NCBI GenBank assembly: GCA_033721235.1
Contig: JAWWAY010000003.1
Span: 186,001 to 250,000 of the forward strand
Length of the DNA: 64,000 nt
Direction: 5' to 3'
Source of the DNA: UBA5078 sp033721235
Lineage (GTDB): Bacteria; Pseudomonadota; Gammaproteobacteria; Pseudomonadales; Pseudohongiellaceae
In this document: in pieces, positions 53,801-63,325 of the stretch
Numbering within the stretch: position 1 is the first letter of the stretch
Layout: every line of letters starts with the position of its first letter
Translations under genes and position numbers: made by a program
The notes under the pieces: generated by a model
Seen by the model: only the letters and a program-made list of their open reading frames with translations
Told to the model about the DNA's origin: nothing
Databases searched by the model: none

Positions 53801-54285
53801 CCCCACAGTGGTATCTCTTGCAATGCAAGACCCAGCAAGTACAACGCGCCCAAAGCCATTTGGACAACCAAGGCTTTGAGTTCTACTGCCCCTTGCACCC
53901 CCAGCGCAAAGTTCTGCGCGGCAAAGTGCAAACCGTCCATACGCCACTATTTCCCGGTTACCTGTTTATACGCTTGGATGACACCAGCAACTGGCGCTCA
54001 CTTAGCGCTACCCGCGGTGTTACCAAACTGGTGAGCTTTAACGGTAAGCCCCACCCAGTACCGGATGCCCTTATAGAGGGGCTTAGGCAAAGGCTAGAAC
54101 AGCAAGAGGCTACCCCAGTGTTTAAGCCAGGCGAGAAAGTCATGGTGCAACAAGGGGCATTTAAGCACATAGAAGCAATCGTTAAGGCCGTAACGCCAGA
54201 CGAGCGCATTATTGTGCTATTGAACATACTGCAAAGTGAGCAGGCGGTGGCATTTGCCCCGCAAGAGCTAGCAAAAGCAGGGTAG
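53797..54285 (+). CDS. rfaH: Transcription antiterminator RfaH
   Basis: 162-residue NusG paralogue. The N-terminal NGN domain starts WYLLQCKTQQVQRAQSHLDNQGFEFYCP and contains PLFPGYLFIRL; the C-terminal KOW-like domain has FKPGEKVMVQQGAFKHIEAIV. RfaH binds the paused polymerase at ops and lets it read long surface-polysaccharide operons. A perfect ops element lies 73 bp downstream. Confidence 0.94.
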   Translation: MTPQWYLLQCKTQQVQRAQSHLDNQGFEFYCPLHPQRKVLRGKVQTVHTPLFPGYLFIRLDDTSNWRSLSATRGVTKLVSFNGKPHPVPDALIEGLRQRLEQQEATPVFKPGEKVMVQQGAFKHIEAIVKAVTPDERIIVLLNILQSEQAVAFAPQELAKAG

Positions 54286-54358
54286 AGATACGCCTTGGCA
54301 CTAGGCTGTAAGCCTGCTGCCATAGCTAAAATTGATAAGATGCTGATAACACGGGCAG

Positions 54359-54370
54359 GGCGGTAGCGTG
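54359..54370 (+). promoter_or_regulatory. ops element (RfaH loading site)
   Basis: GGCGGTAGCGTG matches the 12-base ops core exactly. It lies between rfaH and wza, about 180 bp before the wza start, in the transcribed leader. This identifies the wza operon as the RfaH target. Confidence 0.92.
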
Positions 54371-54553
54371 CCTAAACCCTTAATAAATACTAATCGCATC
54401 ACAGTTTTAGCCTGCAAACCCCTTAGGGTCTGCGTTTCAGGGCTAGGTGCTCGTAATAGCCACAAGCTAGCGGTATTATGCGCCCTAGCGCTACGACCTT
54501 CGACAAAGCCAATAGACAATAACAGACAAAGGACTATGCAAACTCCGCTATGA
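54368..54553 (+). CDS. Possible leader peptide between ops and wza
   Basis: A 61-codon frame begins with the GTG that ends the ops core, with AGGG 7 nt upstream. It ends at TGA 54551-54553, overlapping the wza ATG as ATGA. The sequence (MPKPLINTNRITVLACKPLR...) matches nothing I know. wza itself has no well-spaced ribosome-binding site, which makes coupling attractive, but the frame could be chance. Confidence 0.3.
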   Translation: MPKPLINTNRITVLACKPLRVCVSGLGARNSHKLAVLCALALRPSTKPIDNNRQRTMQTPL

Positions 54554-55761
54554 AGACCTTCGCAAAACTAAGCACAGTATTGACCTTGGGCTTTAGCCTT
54601 AGCGCCTGCATTATGGTGCCCGGCAGTAATATCAACCCAGACAACCCTTCCGGTAATTTAGGCACAGGCTTTTTCAGTGACGACAACTCTGTCTGGTTCC
54701 CCGGTTTGTTTGAAAACCGCCGCGACGAAGTGACAGAGGACGAGGTTAGCGAGCTGTTTAGCGTAGTTCCAATTACCGCTGACTTGCTAGCGCAGCGCAA
54801 GGAACTCAGCATGGCCGTTAGCACTGCCCAAAGCGTTCCCGCTGCCATGCCCGCCAGCCTAATGTCGCAACTAGAGAACTATGAGTACCACATAGGCAAA
54901 GGCGATGTGCTGAGCATTACCGTCTACGAACACCCAGAGCTAACCATTCCAGCAGGCGACAGACGTAGCGCGGCAGAGTCCGGCAATATTGTAGAAAGCG
55001 ACGGCACTATCTTTTACCCCTACATCAACCGCGTTGCCGTAGAAGGCTTAACCGTCAACGAAGTACGTGAAGAAATTGCCACAAGACTGGCCGAGTATAT
55101 TACCGACCCACAAGTAGCCGTGCGCGTCATTAGCTTTAACAGCCAGCGCATGTATGTAACAGGGCGCGTTAGCAGCCCCGGCTCCCAAGCCATTAGCAAT
55201 GTTCCTCTAACGGTTTTAGATGCTATTGCCCAAGCAGGCGGTTTAACAGACAGTGCCAACTGGCACGAAGTATTACTGTCGCGTAATGGCCAAGAGACAC
55301 GGCTTTCTGTTTACGAGATGCTTAATAACGGCCGCCTTGGCCAGAACATGTTGTTACAACACGGCGATGTACTGCACGTGCCAGAGGTAGGCGAGCAAAA
55401 GGTGTTTGTATTGGGCGAGCTTAACCGCGTTAACACCATTCCTATGGGCAACCTAAGGATGTCGCTAACCGAGGCCCTAACCGCATCGGGCGGGCTTAAC
55501 CAAGTCACTTCCAACGCCAGCGGCATTTTTGTAATTCGACAAGCAACGGACGTAGCAATGGCCGATGCCAAACTCGCCACTATTTACCAGCTTGATGTAA
55601 CCAATGCCCTTAACTTTGCCATTGGCACCCGCTTTATGTTGCAGCCAACAGATATTGTTTATGTGACAACCGCACCAGTCACTCGCTGGAACCGCGTTAT
55701 CAGTCAGCTGCTACCTAGCTTAAACGCGCTAATAACAGCAGACAGAGTGAGCAACTTATAA
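54550..55761 (+). CDS. wza: Polysaccharide export outer-membrane lipoprotein Wza
   Basis: 403 residues with a signal peptide ending in the lipobox LSAC (Cys near 20). A poly-export domain (YEYHIGKGDVLSITVYEHPEL, near residue 115) and SLBB repeats (VYVTGRVSSPG-type MYVTGRVSSPGSQAI, VFVLGELNR) follow. A C-terminal helix forms the outer-membrane ring. It acts with Wzc for group 1-like capsule/EPS export. Confidence 0.94.
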   Translation: MKTFAKLSTVLTLGFSLSACIMVPGSNINPDNPSGNLGTGFFSDDNSVWFPGLFENRRDEVTEDEVSELFSVVPITADLLAQRKELSMAVSTAQSVPAAMPASLMSQLENYEYHIGKGDVLSITVYEHPELTIPAGDRRSAAESGNIVESDGTIFYPYINRVAVEGLTVNEVREEIATRLAEYITDPQVAVRVISFNSQRMYVTGRVSSPGSQAISNVPLTVLDAIAQAGGLTDSANWHEVLLSRNGQETRLSVYEMLNNGRLGQNMLLQHGDVLHVPEVGEQKVFVLGELNRVNTIPMGNLRMSLTEALTASGGLNQVTSNASGIFVIRQATDVAMADAKLATIYQLDVTNALNFAIGTRFMLQPTDIVYVTTAPVTRWNRVISQLLPSLNALITADRVSNL

Positions 55762-55763
55762 GC

Positions 55764-56222
55764 ATGAGCCCATACAACAACATCTTAGTAGTGTGTATGG
55801 GCAATATCTGCCGCAGCCCAGTGGCGGCTGCAATGCTAAAAAAGGCATTGCCAGAAAAGAATATACAATCAGCTGGCCTAAACGCCATGGTAGACCAAGG
55901 CGTAGAGCCAACAGCTAAACAACTGGCAGAGCAAGACGGTATTGATGTTAGCGAACACAAAGCACAGCAGCTAACAACGGAACACTTACAATGGGCTGAC
56001 CTAATTTTGGTAATGAGCCAAAACCAAAGAAGCCTAATAGGGCAAAAAGACCCAGCAGCTATGGGAAAAACCATGTTGCTAGGCCACTGGATACACGGCG
56101 TAGGCACACGCGCGAATAATGGGGCGGATATACCGGACCCGTATAAGAAAAGCGCGGATGTGTTTGGGCATGTGCACAATTCGATTAAGCAAGCCACAAA
56201 TTTGTGGGCAGAAAAACTGTAA
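55764..56222 (+). CDS. wzb: Low-molecular-weight protein-tyrosine phosphatase Wzb
   Basis: 152 residues. The P-loop C11-MGNIC-R17-S is at the N-terminus and the general-acid Asp is in DIPDPYKKS near residue 122. It dephosphorylates the tyrosine tail of Wzc, cycling the polymerisation/export machine. It starts 2 nt after wza. Confidence 0.95.
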   Translation: MSPYNNILVVCMGNICRSPVAAAMLKKALPEKNIQSAGLNAMVDQGVEPTAKQLAEQDGIDVSEHKAQQLTTEHLQWADLILVMSQNQRSLIGQKDPAAMGKTMLLGHWIHGVGTRANNGADIPDPYKKSADVFGHVHNSIKQATNLWAEKL

Positions 56223-56239
56223 AAATGACGGGAAGTAGG

Positions 56240-58501
56240 ATGGACTCAAGAGTCGACCGAGTTAAGCTAAACAAAGAGCAAAGAAACGAAGAAGAGCTAG
56301 ATTTTGGCTACCTTCTAGCTATTTTTATTGACCATAAATGGTTCATCCTAGCGGTAACTTTACTAATAACGGCACTTGGATATGGTGTGGTTTGGATGTC
56401 TACACCGATTTATCGTGCTGATGCGCTAATTCAGGTTGAACAAAGAGGTGGAAACCTAGCGAGTATTGACACTTCTATTTTGCAAGAACAAACGGCCTCT
56501 ACTACTCAAAGTGAAATACTTCGGTCAAGAATGATTATGGGCCAAGCGGCATTGCAAGCGGGTTTGGACTTGGTGGTTCGTCCCAACTATTTTCCAATCA
56601 TCGGAGCTGCGCTTACGCGGAAGGGCACTACTAGGCCGGCATGGGACAACGGAAGCGCCTATGCCTGGGCTGGGGATTTCATTGCCGTAGATCAGTTAAG
56701 GGTTAACAGTGCCCTGCAGGGTACAGAGATAACAATTGAAATTTCAAGCGATCGCACATTCAATGTAAGCACTGAAAATGGTCAACAAATTGGAAGCGGG
56801 GTAGTTGGTGAACTTTTTGTATCCGAGTCTCCATTTGTTGAGTTACTTGTTTCCAGAATATCTGCGCCACGTAATGTTGTTTTCAAAGTTACAAAACGCA
56901 CAGATGTGCAAATGACACAATATTTGCAGAGGCGCTTTGGAGTTTCTCAAAGAGGAACGTCGGGTATTCTTGAATTGAATCTTACTGGACCCGACCGTCA
57001 AGAATTGGTTAGGTCTTTGAATGCCATCGCCAACGTATACTTGGTACAGAATATCAATAGACAAGCGGCAGAAGCAGAAAGTCGTTTAGAGTTTCTAGAA
57101 CAGCAGACGCCACTAGTTCAAGAAGATCTTTACTCAGCAGAGAATCGCTTAAATGAATATCAGGCGAGTCAGGATAGTGTCGACTTGAGCTTTGAAACAC
57201 GAACCATGTTGGAGCGATTGGTAAATATCGAATCAGAATTAAATCAACTCCAGTTGCAAGAAAGCGAACTGTCGCGTCGATTTACACCAAGCCATCCAAA
57301 CTATAAAGCACTCTTAGAAAAACGCTCACAATTAGAGCAAGAATCTCGTTTATTAGAAGTAGAAGTTGATACATTGCCTGAAACGCAAAGGCAAGTATTA
57401 CGTATGAATAGAGATGTTCAGGTATCTCAGCAAATCTACATGCAAATGCTAAATGCAACTCAAGAATTGCGAATAGCTCGCGCGGGCACTGTAGGCAATG
57501 TCAGAATACTCGACGAAGCTCTTGCAGGTACAAGTGCTATAGCACCCAGAGGCAATTTGATTATGTTGATTTCGCTATTCTCGGGGCTAATGCTAGGTGT
57601 GATGCTGGTATTAATTAAGCACTTATTACATCGCGGCGTAACTTCTGTAGAGGAGCTACAAGCACTGGGCTTGCAGGTGTATGCGACTGTTCCGCTTTCA
57701 GAAAAACAAGTTGAAGAATTTGGCAGGAACAGGTTGGCTAGCGCGCCAAAGAAGGCGTTGTCGAAGAGAGTTAGAAAAACGCGAGGGGGAAGAAAGCCTA
57801 ATGTTAAGGATGGCGTGCTAGCACTTTTAGCGCCGACAGATGTGGCAGTCGAAGCACTTCGTGGGCTTCGTACGAGTTTGCACTTCGCGATGAGCGAGGC
57901 ACCAAATAATCGACTAATGCTTACCGGGCCAAGTCCAGCAGTTGGTAAAAGTTTTATATCAACTAACTTATCCACTATTTGCGCGCAAAGCGGCCAGAAA
58001 ATATTGTTAATAGATGCAGATATGCGAAAAGGCCGTATTCATGAAGCGTTTGCAGGACTAAGTAAAATTGGCTTGAGCGAATATCTGGTTGGCGATGCCA
58101 CACTGGAAGAAGTTATTAGAGAAACTCAGCAGGAGGGTTTAAGTTACATCGCTAGAGGAATTGCTCCGCCTAACCCGTCCGAACTACTTATGAGCAATAA
58201 GTTTGAACAGTTCCTTAATCTGGTTGGTGAGCAATTTGATCTGGTTATCATTGATACTCCGCCAGTGCTCGCAGTGACCGACGCAGTACTAGTAGGTAAG
58301 AAAGTTGGTATTACGCTGATGATTACGAGATTCAGAGCGAACAATCCGAAGGAGATTGATCGATCGCTACAGCATTTGGAGACTGCAGGAATTAACGTTC
58401 GTGGCTGCATTTTGAATGCTATTGAAAAGACTGCAAGTTCTTACTACGGCTATGGTTATAGTGGCTATTACAATTACGCTTACGAGTCAGATCGTGAATA
58501 G
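56240..58501 (+). CDS. wzc: Polysaccharide co-polymerase and tyrosine autokinase Wzc
   Basis: 753 residues from the ATG at 56240, which has GGAAG just upstream; ATG 56225 is an alternative. A Wzz domain lies between two TM helices (about 40-60 and 435-455), with a long coiled coil at 270-400. The BY-kinase has Walker A GPSPAVGKS near 562, Walker A' LLIDADMRKGR near 590 and a Tyr-rich tail in the last 20 residues. It controls chain length and export with Wza/Wzb. Confidence 0.95.
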   Translation: MDSRVDRVKLNKEQRNEEELDFGYLLAIFIDHKWFILAVTLLITALGYGVVWMSTPIYRADALIQVEQRGGNLASIDTSILQEQTASTTQSEILRSRMIMGQAALQAGLDLVVRPNYFPIIGAALTRKGTTRPAWDNGSAYAWAGDFIAVDQLRVNSALQGTEITIEISSDRTFNVSTENGQQIGSGVVGELFVSESPFVELLVSRISAPRNVVFKVTKRTDVQMTQYLQRRFGVSQRGTSGILELNLTGPDRQELVRSLNAIANVYLVQNINRQAAEAESRLEFLEQQTPLVQEDLYSAENRLNEYQASQDSVDLSFETRTMLERLVNIESELNQLQLQESELSRRFTPSHPNYKALLEKRSQLEQESRLLEVEVDTLPETQRQVLRMNRDVQVSQQIYMQMLNATQELRIARAGTVGNVRILDEALAGTSAIAPRGNLIMLISLFSGLMLGVMLVLIKHLLHRGVTSVEELQALGLQVYATVPLSEKQVEEFGRNRLASAPKKALSKRVRKTRGGRKPNVKDGVLALLAPTDVAVEALRGLRTSLHFAMSEAPNNRLMLTGPSPAVGKSFISTNLSTICAQSGQKILLIDADMRKGRIHEAFAGLSKIGLSEYLVGDATLEEVIRETQQEGLSYIARGIAPPNPSELLMSNKFEQFLNLVGEQFDLVIIDTPPVLAVTDAVLVGKKVGITLMITRFRANNPKEIDRSLQHLETAGINVRGCILNAIEKTASSYYGYGYSGYYNYAYESDRE

Positions 58502-58561
58502 CATTAATTCTGAACTCCAGAGAGTCACGCCGCTAGTACATCTTCCTCGGCTATAAAACTA

Positions 58562-60355
58562 ATGTTCACAAGCTTAAAGCTACTTTTTTCTCTATTCAGC
58601 GCGCGTCAACGCACAGGATTTTTCAAGCTCCAAATGTTGATCACTCTAATGGGAGTTCTAGAGGTAGTTAGCGTTACAGCTGTTGCACCATTTATGGCTA
58701 TGGTAAGTGACAGTTCATACATCGAAAGACAACCTTTGTTGAGAAAGTTAATGGACTATAGCGGTGCTGATGGAGCAACTGAGTTTCTATTCTTGTTTGG
58801 CTTAGGTCTTCTCTTTCTTCTTGCATTGTCTGCTGTCTTTTCTATGTTCACCACATGGAGACTTGCACTCTGGTCACAAAGCATTGGCGTTTCTCTAACT
58901 GTCAGACTTTATGGATACTATCTCCATCAGCCGTGGGCGTTTCATTCTGCACATCATAGCGCGCAACTGACGAACCGAATTTCTCAGGAATGCGGCAGAG
59001 TTATTAATCAAATAATAGCGCCTCTGATGATGATGAATGCTCGTATAGTTTTATCAGTCATGATGTTGACTACAATTTTCTACATTAATCCCGAGATTGC
59101 ATTGGTGGGAACTAGTCTATTTGCCATTGTCTATTTCCTTTTGTTTAGAACCGTTAGAGGCTCATTAATTAATAATGGGCGTCAGATTACGGAAACAAAC
59201 CGAGAACGTTTCAAATTAATGAACGAAGGGTTTGGCGGGATAAAAGAAACACTACTTTTGGGAAGGCAACTAGAGTTCTATCGACGCTTTAGAAGTGTCA
59301 GCGAAAAGCTCGGGCGCGCTATGGCAAGCAATACAGGAATTGTCCAAATTCCTCGCTATGCCGTGGAATTGGTGGCGTTTGGCTCGATAATTCTACTCGT
59401 GCTGTATTTGTTGAAAAGCTATCAGGGAGACTCAACGATGATCCTTCCTGTTCTTTCGGTTAACGCATTAGCATGCTTTAAACTACTTCCTGCTTTTCAG
59501 CAAGTTTATGCAAGTATTTCAAATATAAAGTCAAATCTTTCAGCATTCGATAGTATTAAAAATGAATTAATTGAAAGTGCCGAGAGTCATTACGACTACA
59601 TAAGAGACGATAGGAAATTAATTCCAAATCGAGAAATAAAGCTCGATGCGATCACATTCTCGTATGCCAAAAAAGATACTCCAGCACTTAAAGATGTAAC
59701 ACTCAGAATTCCAGTAAACAAAACGATAGCTCTAGTTGGTGAATCGGGCAGTGGGAAATCCACTGTAGTCGACTTAATTATGGGGTTAATATCGCCAGAT
59801 CAAGGTTCATTGACTATTGATGGTATACAAATCGATAGCTGCAGTAGACGCGCCTGGCAGAATACAATTGGGTATGTATCGCAACTGATATTTCTGGCTG
59901 ACTCAACTATCCGTGAGAATATTGCTTTTGGTATCGCGGAAGATGAAATTGACGATGATAAAGTACAAAAAGCAATTGAATTGGCTCATCTTGATAGTTT
60001 TGTACAGTCACTCCAGTGCGGTGTATACACAAATATTGGCGAAAAAGGAGTTCAGCTTTCAGGCGGACAACGTCAAAGAGTGGCAATTGCTCGTGCGCTG
60101 TATATCGATGCCGAAGTTCTTGTTTTGGACGAGGCTACCAGTGCACTAGATGGCGTTACCGAAAGAATGGTGATGGAGGCAATTAGCGAGTTCTCGGGTA
60201 GCAAAACTATAATACTTGTAGCTCATCGCTTGGCTACCGTAAGGTCTAGCGATATTATCTATCTTCTTGATAATGGGCGCATAAAATGTTCTGGAACCTA
60301 CGATGAATTGATTAGGGATAGCGAGCTATTTAGAAACATGACTATGCACGCGTAA
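58562..60355 (+). CDS. ABC exporter, lipid-linked oligosaccharide flippase-like (PglK type)
   Basis: 597 residues: six-helix transmembrane domain (to about 320) fused to a nucleotide-binding domain. Walker A GESGSGKST, signature LSGGQRQRVA, Walker B VLVLDEATSALD and the H-loop AHRLAT are intact. The sequence resembles PglK-like flippases of glycan loci. It may flip the undecaprenyl-linked repeat unit; a Wzx is not seen in the window. Confidence 0.8.
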   Translation: MFTSLKLLFSLFSARQRTGFFKLQMLITLMGVLEVVSVTAVAPFMAMVSDSSYIERQPLLRKLMDYSGADGATEFLFLFGLGLLFLLALSAVFSMFTTWRLALWSQSIGVSLTVRLYGYYLHQPWAFHSAHHSAQLTNRISQECGRVINQIIAPLMMMNARIVLSVMMLTTIFYINPEIALVGTSLFAIVYFLLFRTVRGSLINNGRQITETNRERFKLMNEGFGGIKETLLLGRQLEFYRRFRSVSEKLGRAMASNTGIVQIPRYAVELVAFGSIILLVLYLLKSYQGDSTMILPVLSVNALACFKLLPAFQQVYASISNIKSNLSAFDSIKNELIESAESHYDYIRDDRKLIPNREIKLDAITFSYAKKDTPALKDVTLRIPVNKTIALVGESGSGKSTVVDLIMGLISPDQGSLTIDGIQIDSCSRRAWQNTIGYVSQLIFLADSTIRENIAFGIAEDEIDDDKVQKAIELAHLDSFVQSLQCGVYTNIGEKGVQLSGGQRQRVAIARALYIDAEVLVLDEATSALDGVTERMVMEAISEFSGSKTIILVAHRLATVRSSDIIYLLDNGRIKCSGTYDELIRDSELFRNMTMHA

Positions 60356-60404
60356 TTCATCGTGAATCGTATTTACCATTAGTAACCAATAATACAAGAC
60401 GATT

Positions 60405-60968
60405 ATGTCATATTACTCTCAAGATGCTTTGGCCAAGTTTGGGTTTAAACACCTGGGTAAAAACGTAAAGCTAAGTACCAAAGCTTCTGTCTATGATTGC
60501 GAGAAAATTTCGCTATTCGATAACTGCAGGATTGATGACTTTTGTCTTTTGTCCGGAAGTATTTCAATAGGACGCTATGTTCATGTCGCTCCCTTCTGTT
60601 TACTGGCTGGAGGAGAACAAGGAATTACGATGGATGATTTTTCAGGGCTGGCATATAGCGTTCAGGTTTTTAGCCAATCTGATGACTATTCCGGCATGAC
60701 AATGACAAACCCTAATGTAGATGAAGCGTTCAAATCCGTTGTTAGAGCAGCAGTACACTTAGGGCGACATGTAATCATAGGAACCTCAAGCATTGTTTTT
60801 CCTGGTGTTGATGTTGCCGAAGGTTGTGCTGTTGGTGCAATGAGTCTTGTGACCAAAAGTACGGAAGAGTGGGGGATTTATGTAGGAAATCCTGCCCGAA
60901 GAATAAAGGATAGAAAAAAGGATCTCTTGGCGTTGGAATCGAAATTTCTGGAAGGAAAATCTAGGTGA
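60405..60968 (+). CDS. Left-handed beta-helix sugar acetyltransferase
   Basis: 187 residues with hexapeptide repeats (ISIGRYVHVAPFCLL, VHLGRHVIIGTSSIVFPGVDVAEGCAVGAMSLV) and the usual C-terminal GNPARRIKDRKKDLL. It resembles galactoside/maltose-type acetyltransferases found with sugar aminotransferases. Placed immediately before wecE (GTGA overlap), it could N-acetylate the amino sugar made by WecE, a role held by the unrelated WecD in E. coli. O-acetylation is also possible. Confidence 0.75.
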   Translation: MSYYSQDALAKFGFKHLGKNVKLSTKASVYDCEKISLFDNCRIDDFCLLSGSISIGRYVHVAPFCLLAGGEQGITMDDFSGLAYSVQVFSQSDDYSGMTMTNPNVDEAFKSVVRAAVHLGRHVIIGTSSIVFPGVDVAEGCAVGAMSLVTKSTEEWGIYVGNPARRIKDRKKDLLALESKFLEGKSR

Positions 60969-62104
60969 TACCTTTTAATAAACCTCCTTTTGTTGGCGTA
61001 GAGAGTAAATACGTTGAAGAAGCTATTCACAGTTCTAAGATTTCGGGTGGGGGGAAGTTCACAATAGAATGTGAGCAGTGGTTTCAAGATTATTTGAAAT
61101 GCTCCAAGGCACTTATGACCCCCTCATGTACTCATGCCTTGGAGATGACAGCGATCTTGCTAGATTTGAAGATTGGCGACGAGGTAATAATGCCTAGTTA
61201 TACCTTCGTCAGTACAGCCAATGCCTTCTTGCTGCGTGGAGCCAAAATAGTGTTTGTAGATATTAGGCCTGACACCCTAAATATTGACGAAACTAAGATT
61301 GAAGAAGCTATCACGAGTAGGACTAAGGCAATCGTTCCAGTTCATTATGCTGGGGTCGCCTGTGAAATGGATTCAATTTTAAAGATTGCCGAGAAACATA
61401 ATCTATATGTCGTTGAGGATGCCGCCCAAGGTATTTTTTCAAGATATAAAGGCAAATTACTTGGTACTTTGGGAGCGTTGGGAACTTATAGCTTTCATGA
61501 AACTAAGAACTACACAAGTGGTGGTGAAGGCGGTTTACTAATTGTTAATGACAAGAAGTTCGTAGAGAGAGCTGAAATTATTCGTGAAAAGGGCACGAAC
61601 AGGAGCAGATTTTTCCGAGGTCAAGTAGATAAATATACCTGGGTTGATGTCGGCAGTAGTTACTTGGCGTCAGAGCTTCAGGCAGCCTATCTGTGGGGAC
61701 AACTCGAAAATGCAAAATTGATTTTTGAGCAGCGAATGAGGATTTGGAAAACATACTACGAGCGCTTAGCTTTGCTGTATGAAGAAGAGCTCATAGAATT
61801 GCCGCACATTCCAGAAGGCTGCGATCATAATGCCCATATGTTCTACATTAAACTTAAAAACGAGTTAGTGAGGGACAGTCTAATTAGCTACTTGAAAGGT
61901 AAAGGAATTATTGCTGTTTTTCACTACGTACCTCTTCACAGTTCTAGTTTTGGCGCTGAGAACACCATTTTTTCCGGCCAAGACATTTATACCACGAAGG
62001 AGAGTACTAGGTTGATTCGATTGCCAATGTACCATGGTCTTTCCAATAACGAGCAGGAAACTGTTATAGACGCCATCTATAGTTTCTTTAGGAGTCATCA
62101 CTAA
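60965..62104 (+). CDS. rffA: dTDP-4-amino-4,6-dideoxygalactose transaminase
   Basis: 379 residues, near-identical in motif order to E. coli RffA/WecE: MIPFNKPPFVG, LTPSC-type MTPSCTHALEM, GDEVIMPSYTFVSTANAFLLRGAKIVFVD, and the PLP lysine in SFHETKNYTSGGEGG. It transfers an amino group from glutamate to dTDP-4-keto-6-deoxyglucose giving dTDP-Fuc4N. GTG start overlapping the preceding stop. Confidence 0.93.
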   Translation: MIPFNKPPFVGVESKYVEEAIHSSKISGGGKFTIECEQWFQDYLKCSKALMTPSCTHALEMTAILLDLKIGDEVIMPSYTFVSTANAFLLRGAKIVFVDIRPDTLNIDETKIEEAITSRTKAIVPVHYAGVACEMDSILKIAEKHNLYVVEDAAQGIFSRYKGKLLGTLGALGTYSFHETKNYTSGGEGGLLIVNDKKFVERAEIIREKGTNRSRFFRGQVDKYTWVDVGSSYLASELQAAYLWGQLENAKLIFEQRMRIWKTYYERLALLYEEELIELPHIPEGCDHNAHMFYIKLKNELVRDSLISYLKGKGIIAVFHYVPLHSSSFGAENTIFSGQDIYTTKESTRLIRLPMYHGLSNNEQETVIDAIYSFFRSHH

Positions 62105-63261
62105 TGGCGTGTATATTGAAAATGCCAAGCATCGCTGGTAAAGGTGTCGTGTCATTTACTAATATAGAATACTTTCGGCAAATTAAGAAAATACGAAAAA
62201 ATCAACAGTCTATAGAAGAATTACGGAAGAAGTGGGTGATTTGTTATCACCCAAACTGGGAAGATAAAAGCTTTTCTGACGCTGACTTTTTTGATGCAAT
62301 CATTTGTAATTCGGAGTCATTTGCATTTTCTCCAGAGATCAGAAACTTAAGGACAGATCAAAAAATACTCGGTGTTGCATCGAATCGTATGACCCCCCCG
62401 TTCTTCAAGCGAGGAAAAGAGAAAATATGGGATTTTTGTCATGTATCTCGCTTTGAGAAAAGAAAAAATATTTTTGGTTTTTTTGACGTTGTGAAAGCAG
62501 CATTTGAACTACGACAAGAGTTAACAGGTGTGTTGCTGGTTTCCGTCTCACCCAAAGACCTAAGTAAGCTAAGAGAAAGATATGATTCAGTTTTCTCAGA
62601 GAGGGAAAAGTCTCAGTTTGAGCTAATAAGCCTAAGTTATGACCTACCATTTCCGCTTTCTAAAAAGACTCTAGCCACTTTCTATAATCACTCTAAAGTC
62701 AGCTTGAATACTCACATTGATGAGCCGCACGGCCGTGTTGTTGGCTATTCGCTTGCATGTGGTATGCCTGTGGTTGGATTTCCAGATTTAATGGAAATGG
62801 TGCCTATGAAATTTAGGTGTGAACCTTTTTTCTACACCTCTCAAGAAGCTGGATATCTTTGCAGTAAACTGATTAGCGCGATTAACTATGTAGACTCTAG
62901 TTATAGGCCGGACATACATAGCGACGTCGCAGAGATGTTCTCTGGTGCTGTACAGTCCGAACTACTAAAAAATAAGCTTATTAAGCAATTTAAATTAGAT
63001 GGAACGGGTTGGATGCTGAATGACTTAGATTTTCGTTTATCGCAACATTACGGTGGATTAGAGAATAAAAACTCTTCCAAACTTAGCATAAGAGATTTTT
63101 TGTGGATTTTGAGCAAGTGTGGTAACGAGGATATAGTAAACAATATTCTTAATCTTAGTGAAATAGCAAAACCCATGCACAAAAGCATTTGGGAAGCCCT
63201 CCAAGACAGTTGGCATAGCCATTTTAAGTACTCGCTTAAATCATTCCTTAGAACTAATTGA
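62104..63261 (+). CDS. Glycosyltransferase (GT-B, family 4-like)
   Basis: 385 residues. The C-terminal half has the nucleotide-sugar binding motif SLNTHIDEPHGRVVGYSLACGMPVVGFPDLMEM (E-x7-E-like). The N-terminal half is less typical but contains WVICYHPNW and IICNSESFAF as in acceptor domains. It begins on the last base of the rffA stop (TAATG). Possibly adds the Fuc4NAc residue. Confidence 0.72.
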   Translation: MACILKMPSIAGKGVVSFTNIEYFRQIKKIRKNQQSIEELRKKWVICYHPNWEDKSFSDADFFDAIICNSESFAFSPEIRNLRTDQKILGVASNRMTPPFFKRGKEKIWDFCHVSRFEKRKNIFGFFDVVKAAFELRQELTGVLLVSVSPKDLSKLRERYDSVFSEREKSQFELISLSYDLPFPLSKKTLATFYNHSKVSLNTHIDEPHGRVVGYSLACGMPVVGFPDLMEMVPMKFRCEPFFYTSQEAGYLCSKLISAINYVDSSYRPDIHSDVAEMFSGAVQSELLKNKLIKQFKLDGTGWMLNDLDFRLSQHYGGLENKNSSKLSIRDFLWILSKCGNEDIVNNILNLSEIAKPMHKSIWEALQDSWHSHFKYSLKSFLRTN

Positions 63262-63325
63262 CTACTACATTGCTAGTAGTTCGTGAAACATTTGCATTAT
63301 TTAAACACCAAGTTCTAGCAATTGA

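Noticed and set aside
54536..54553. Five-codon minicistron MQTPL before wza
   Set aside because: Its ATG lies only 2 nt after AAAGGA, too close to start; it is more simply the end of the longer leader frame.
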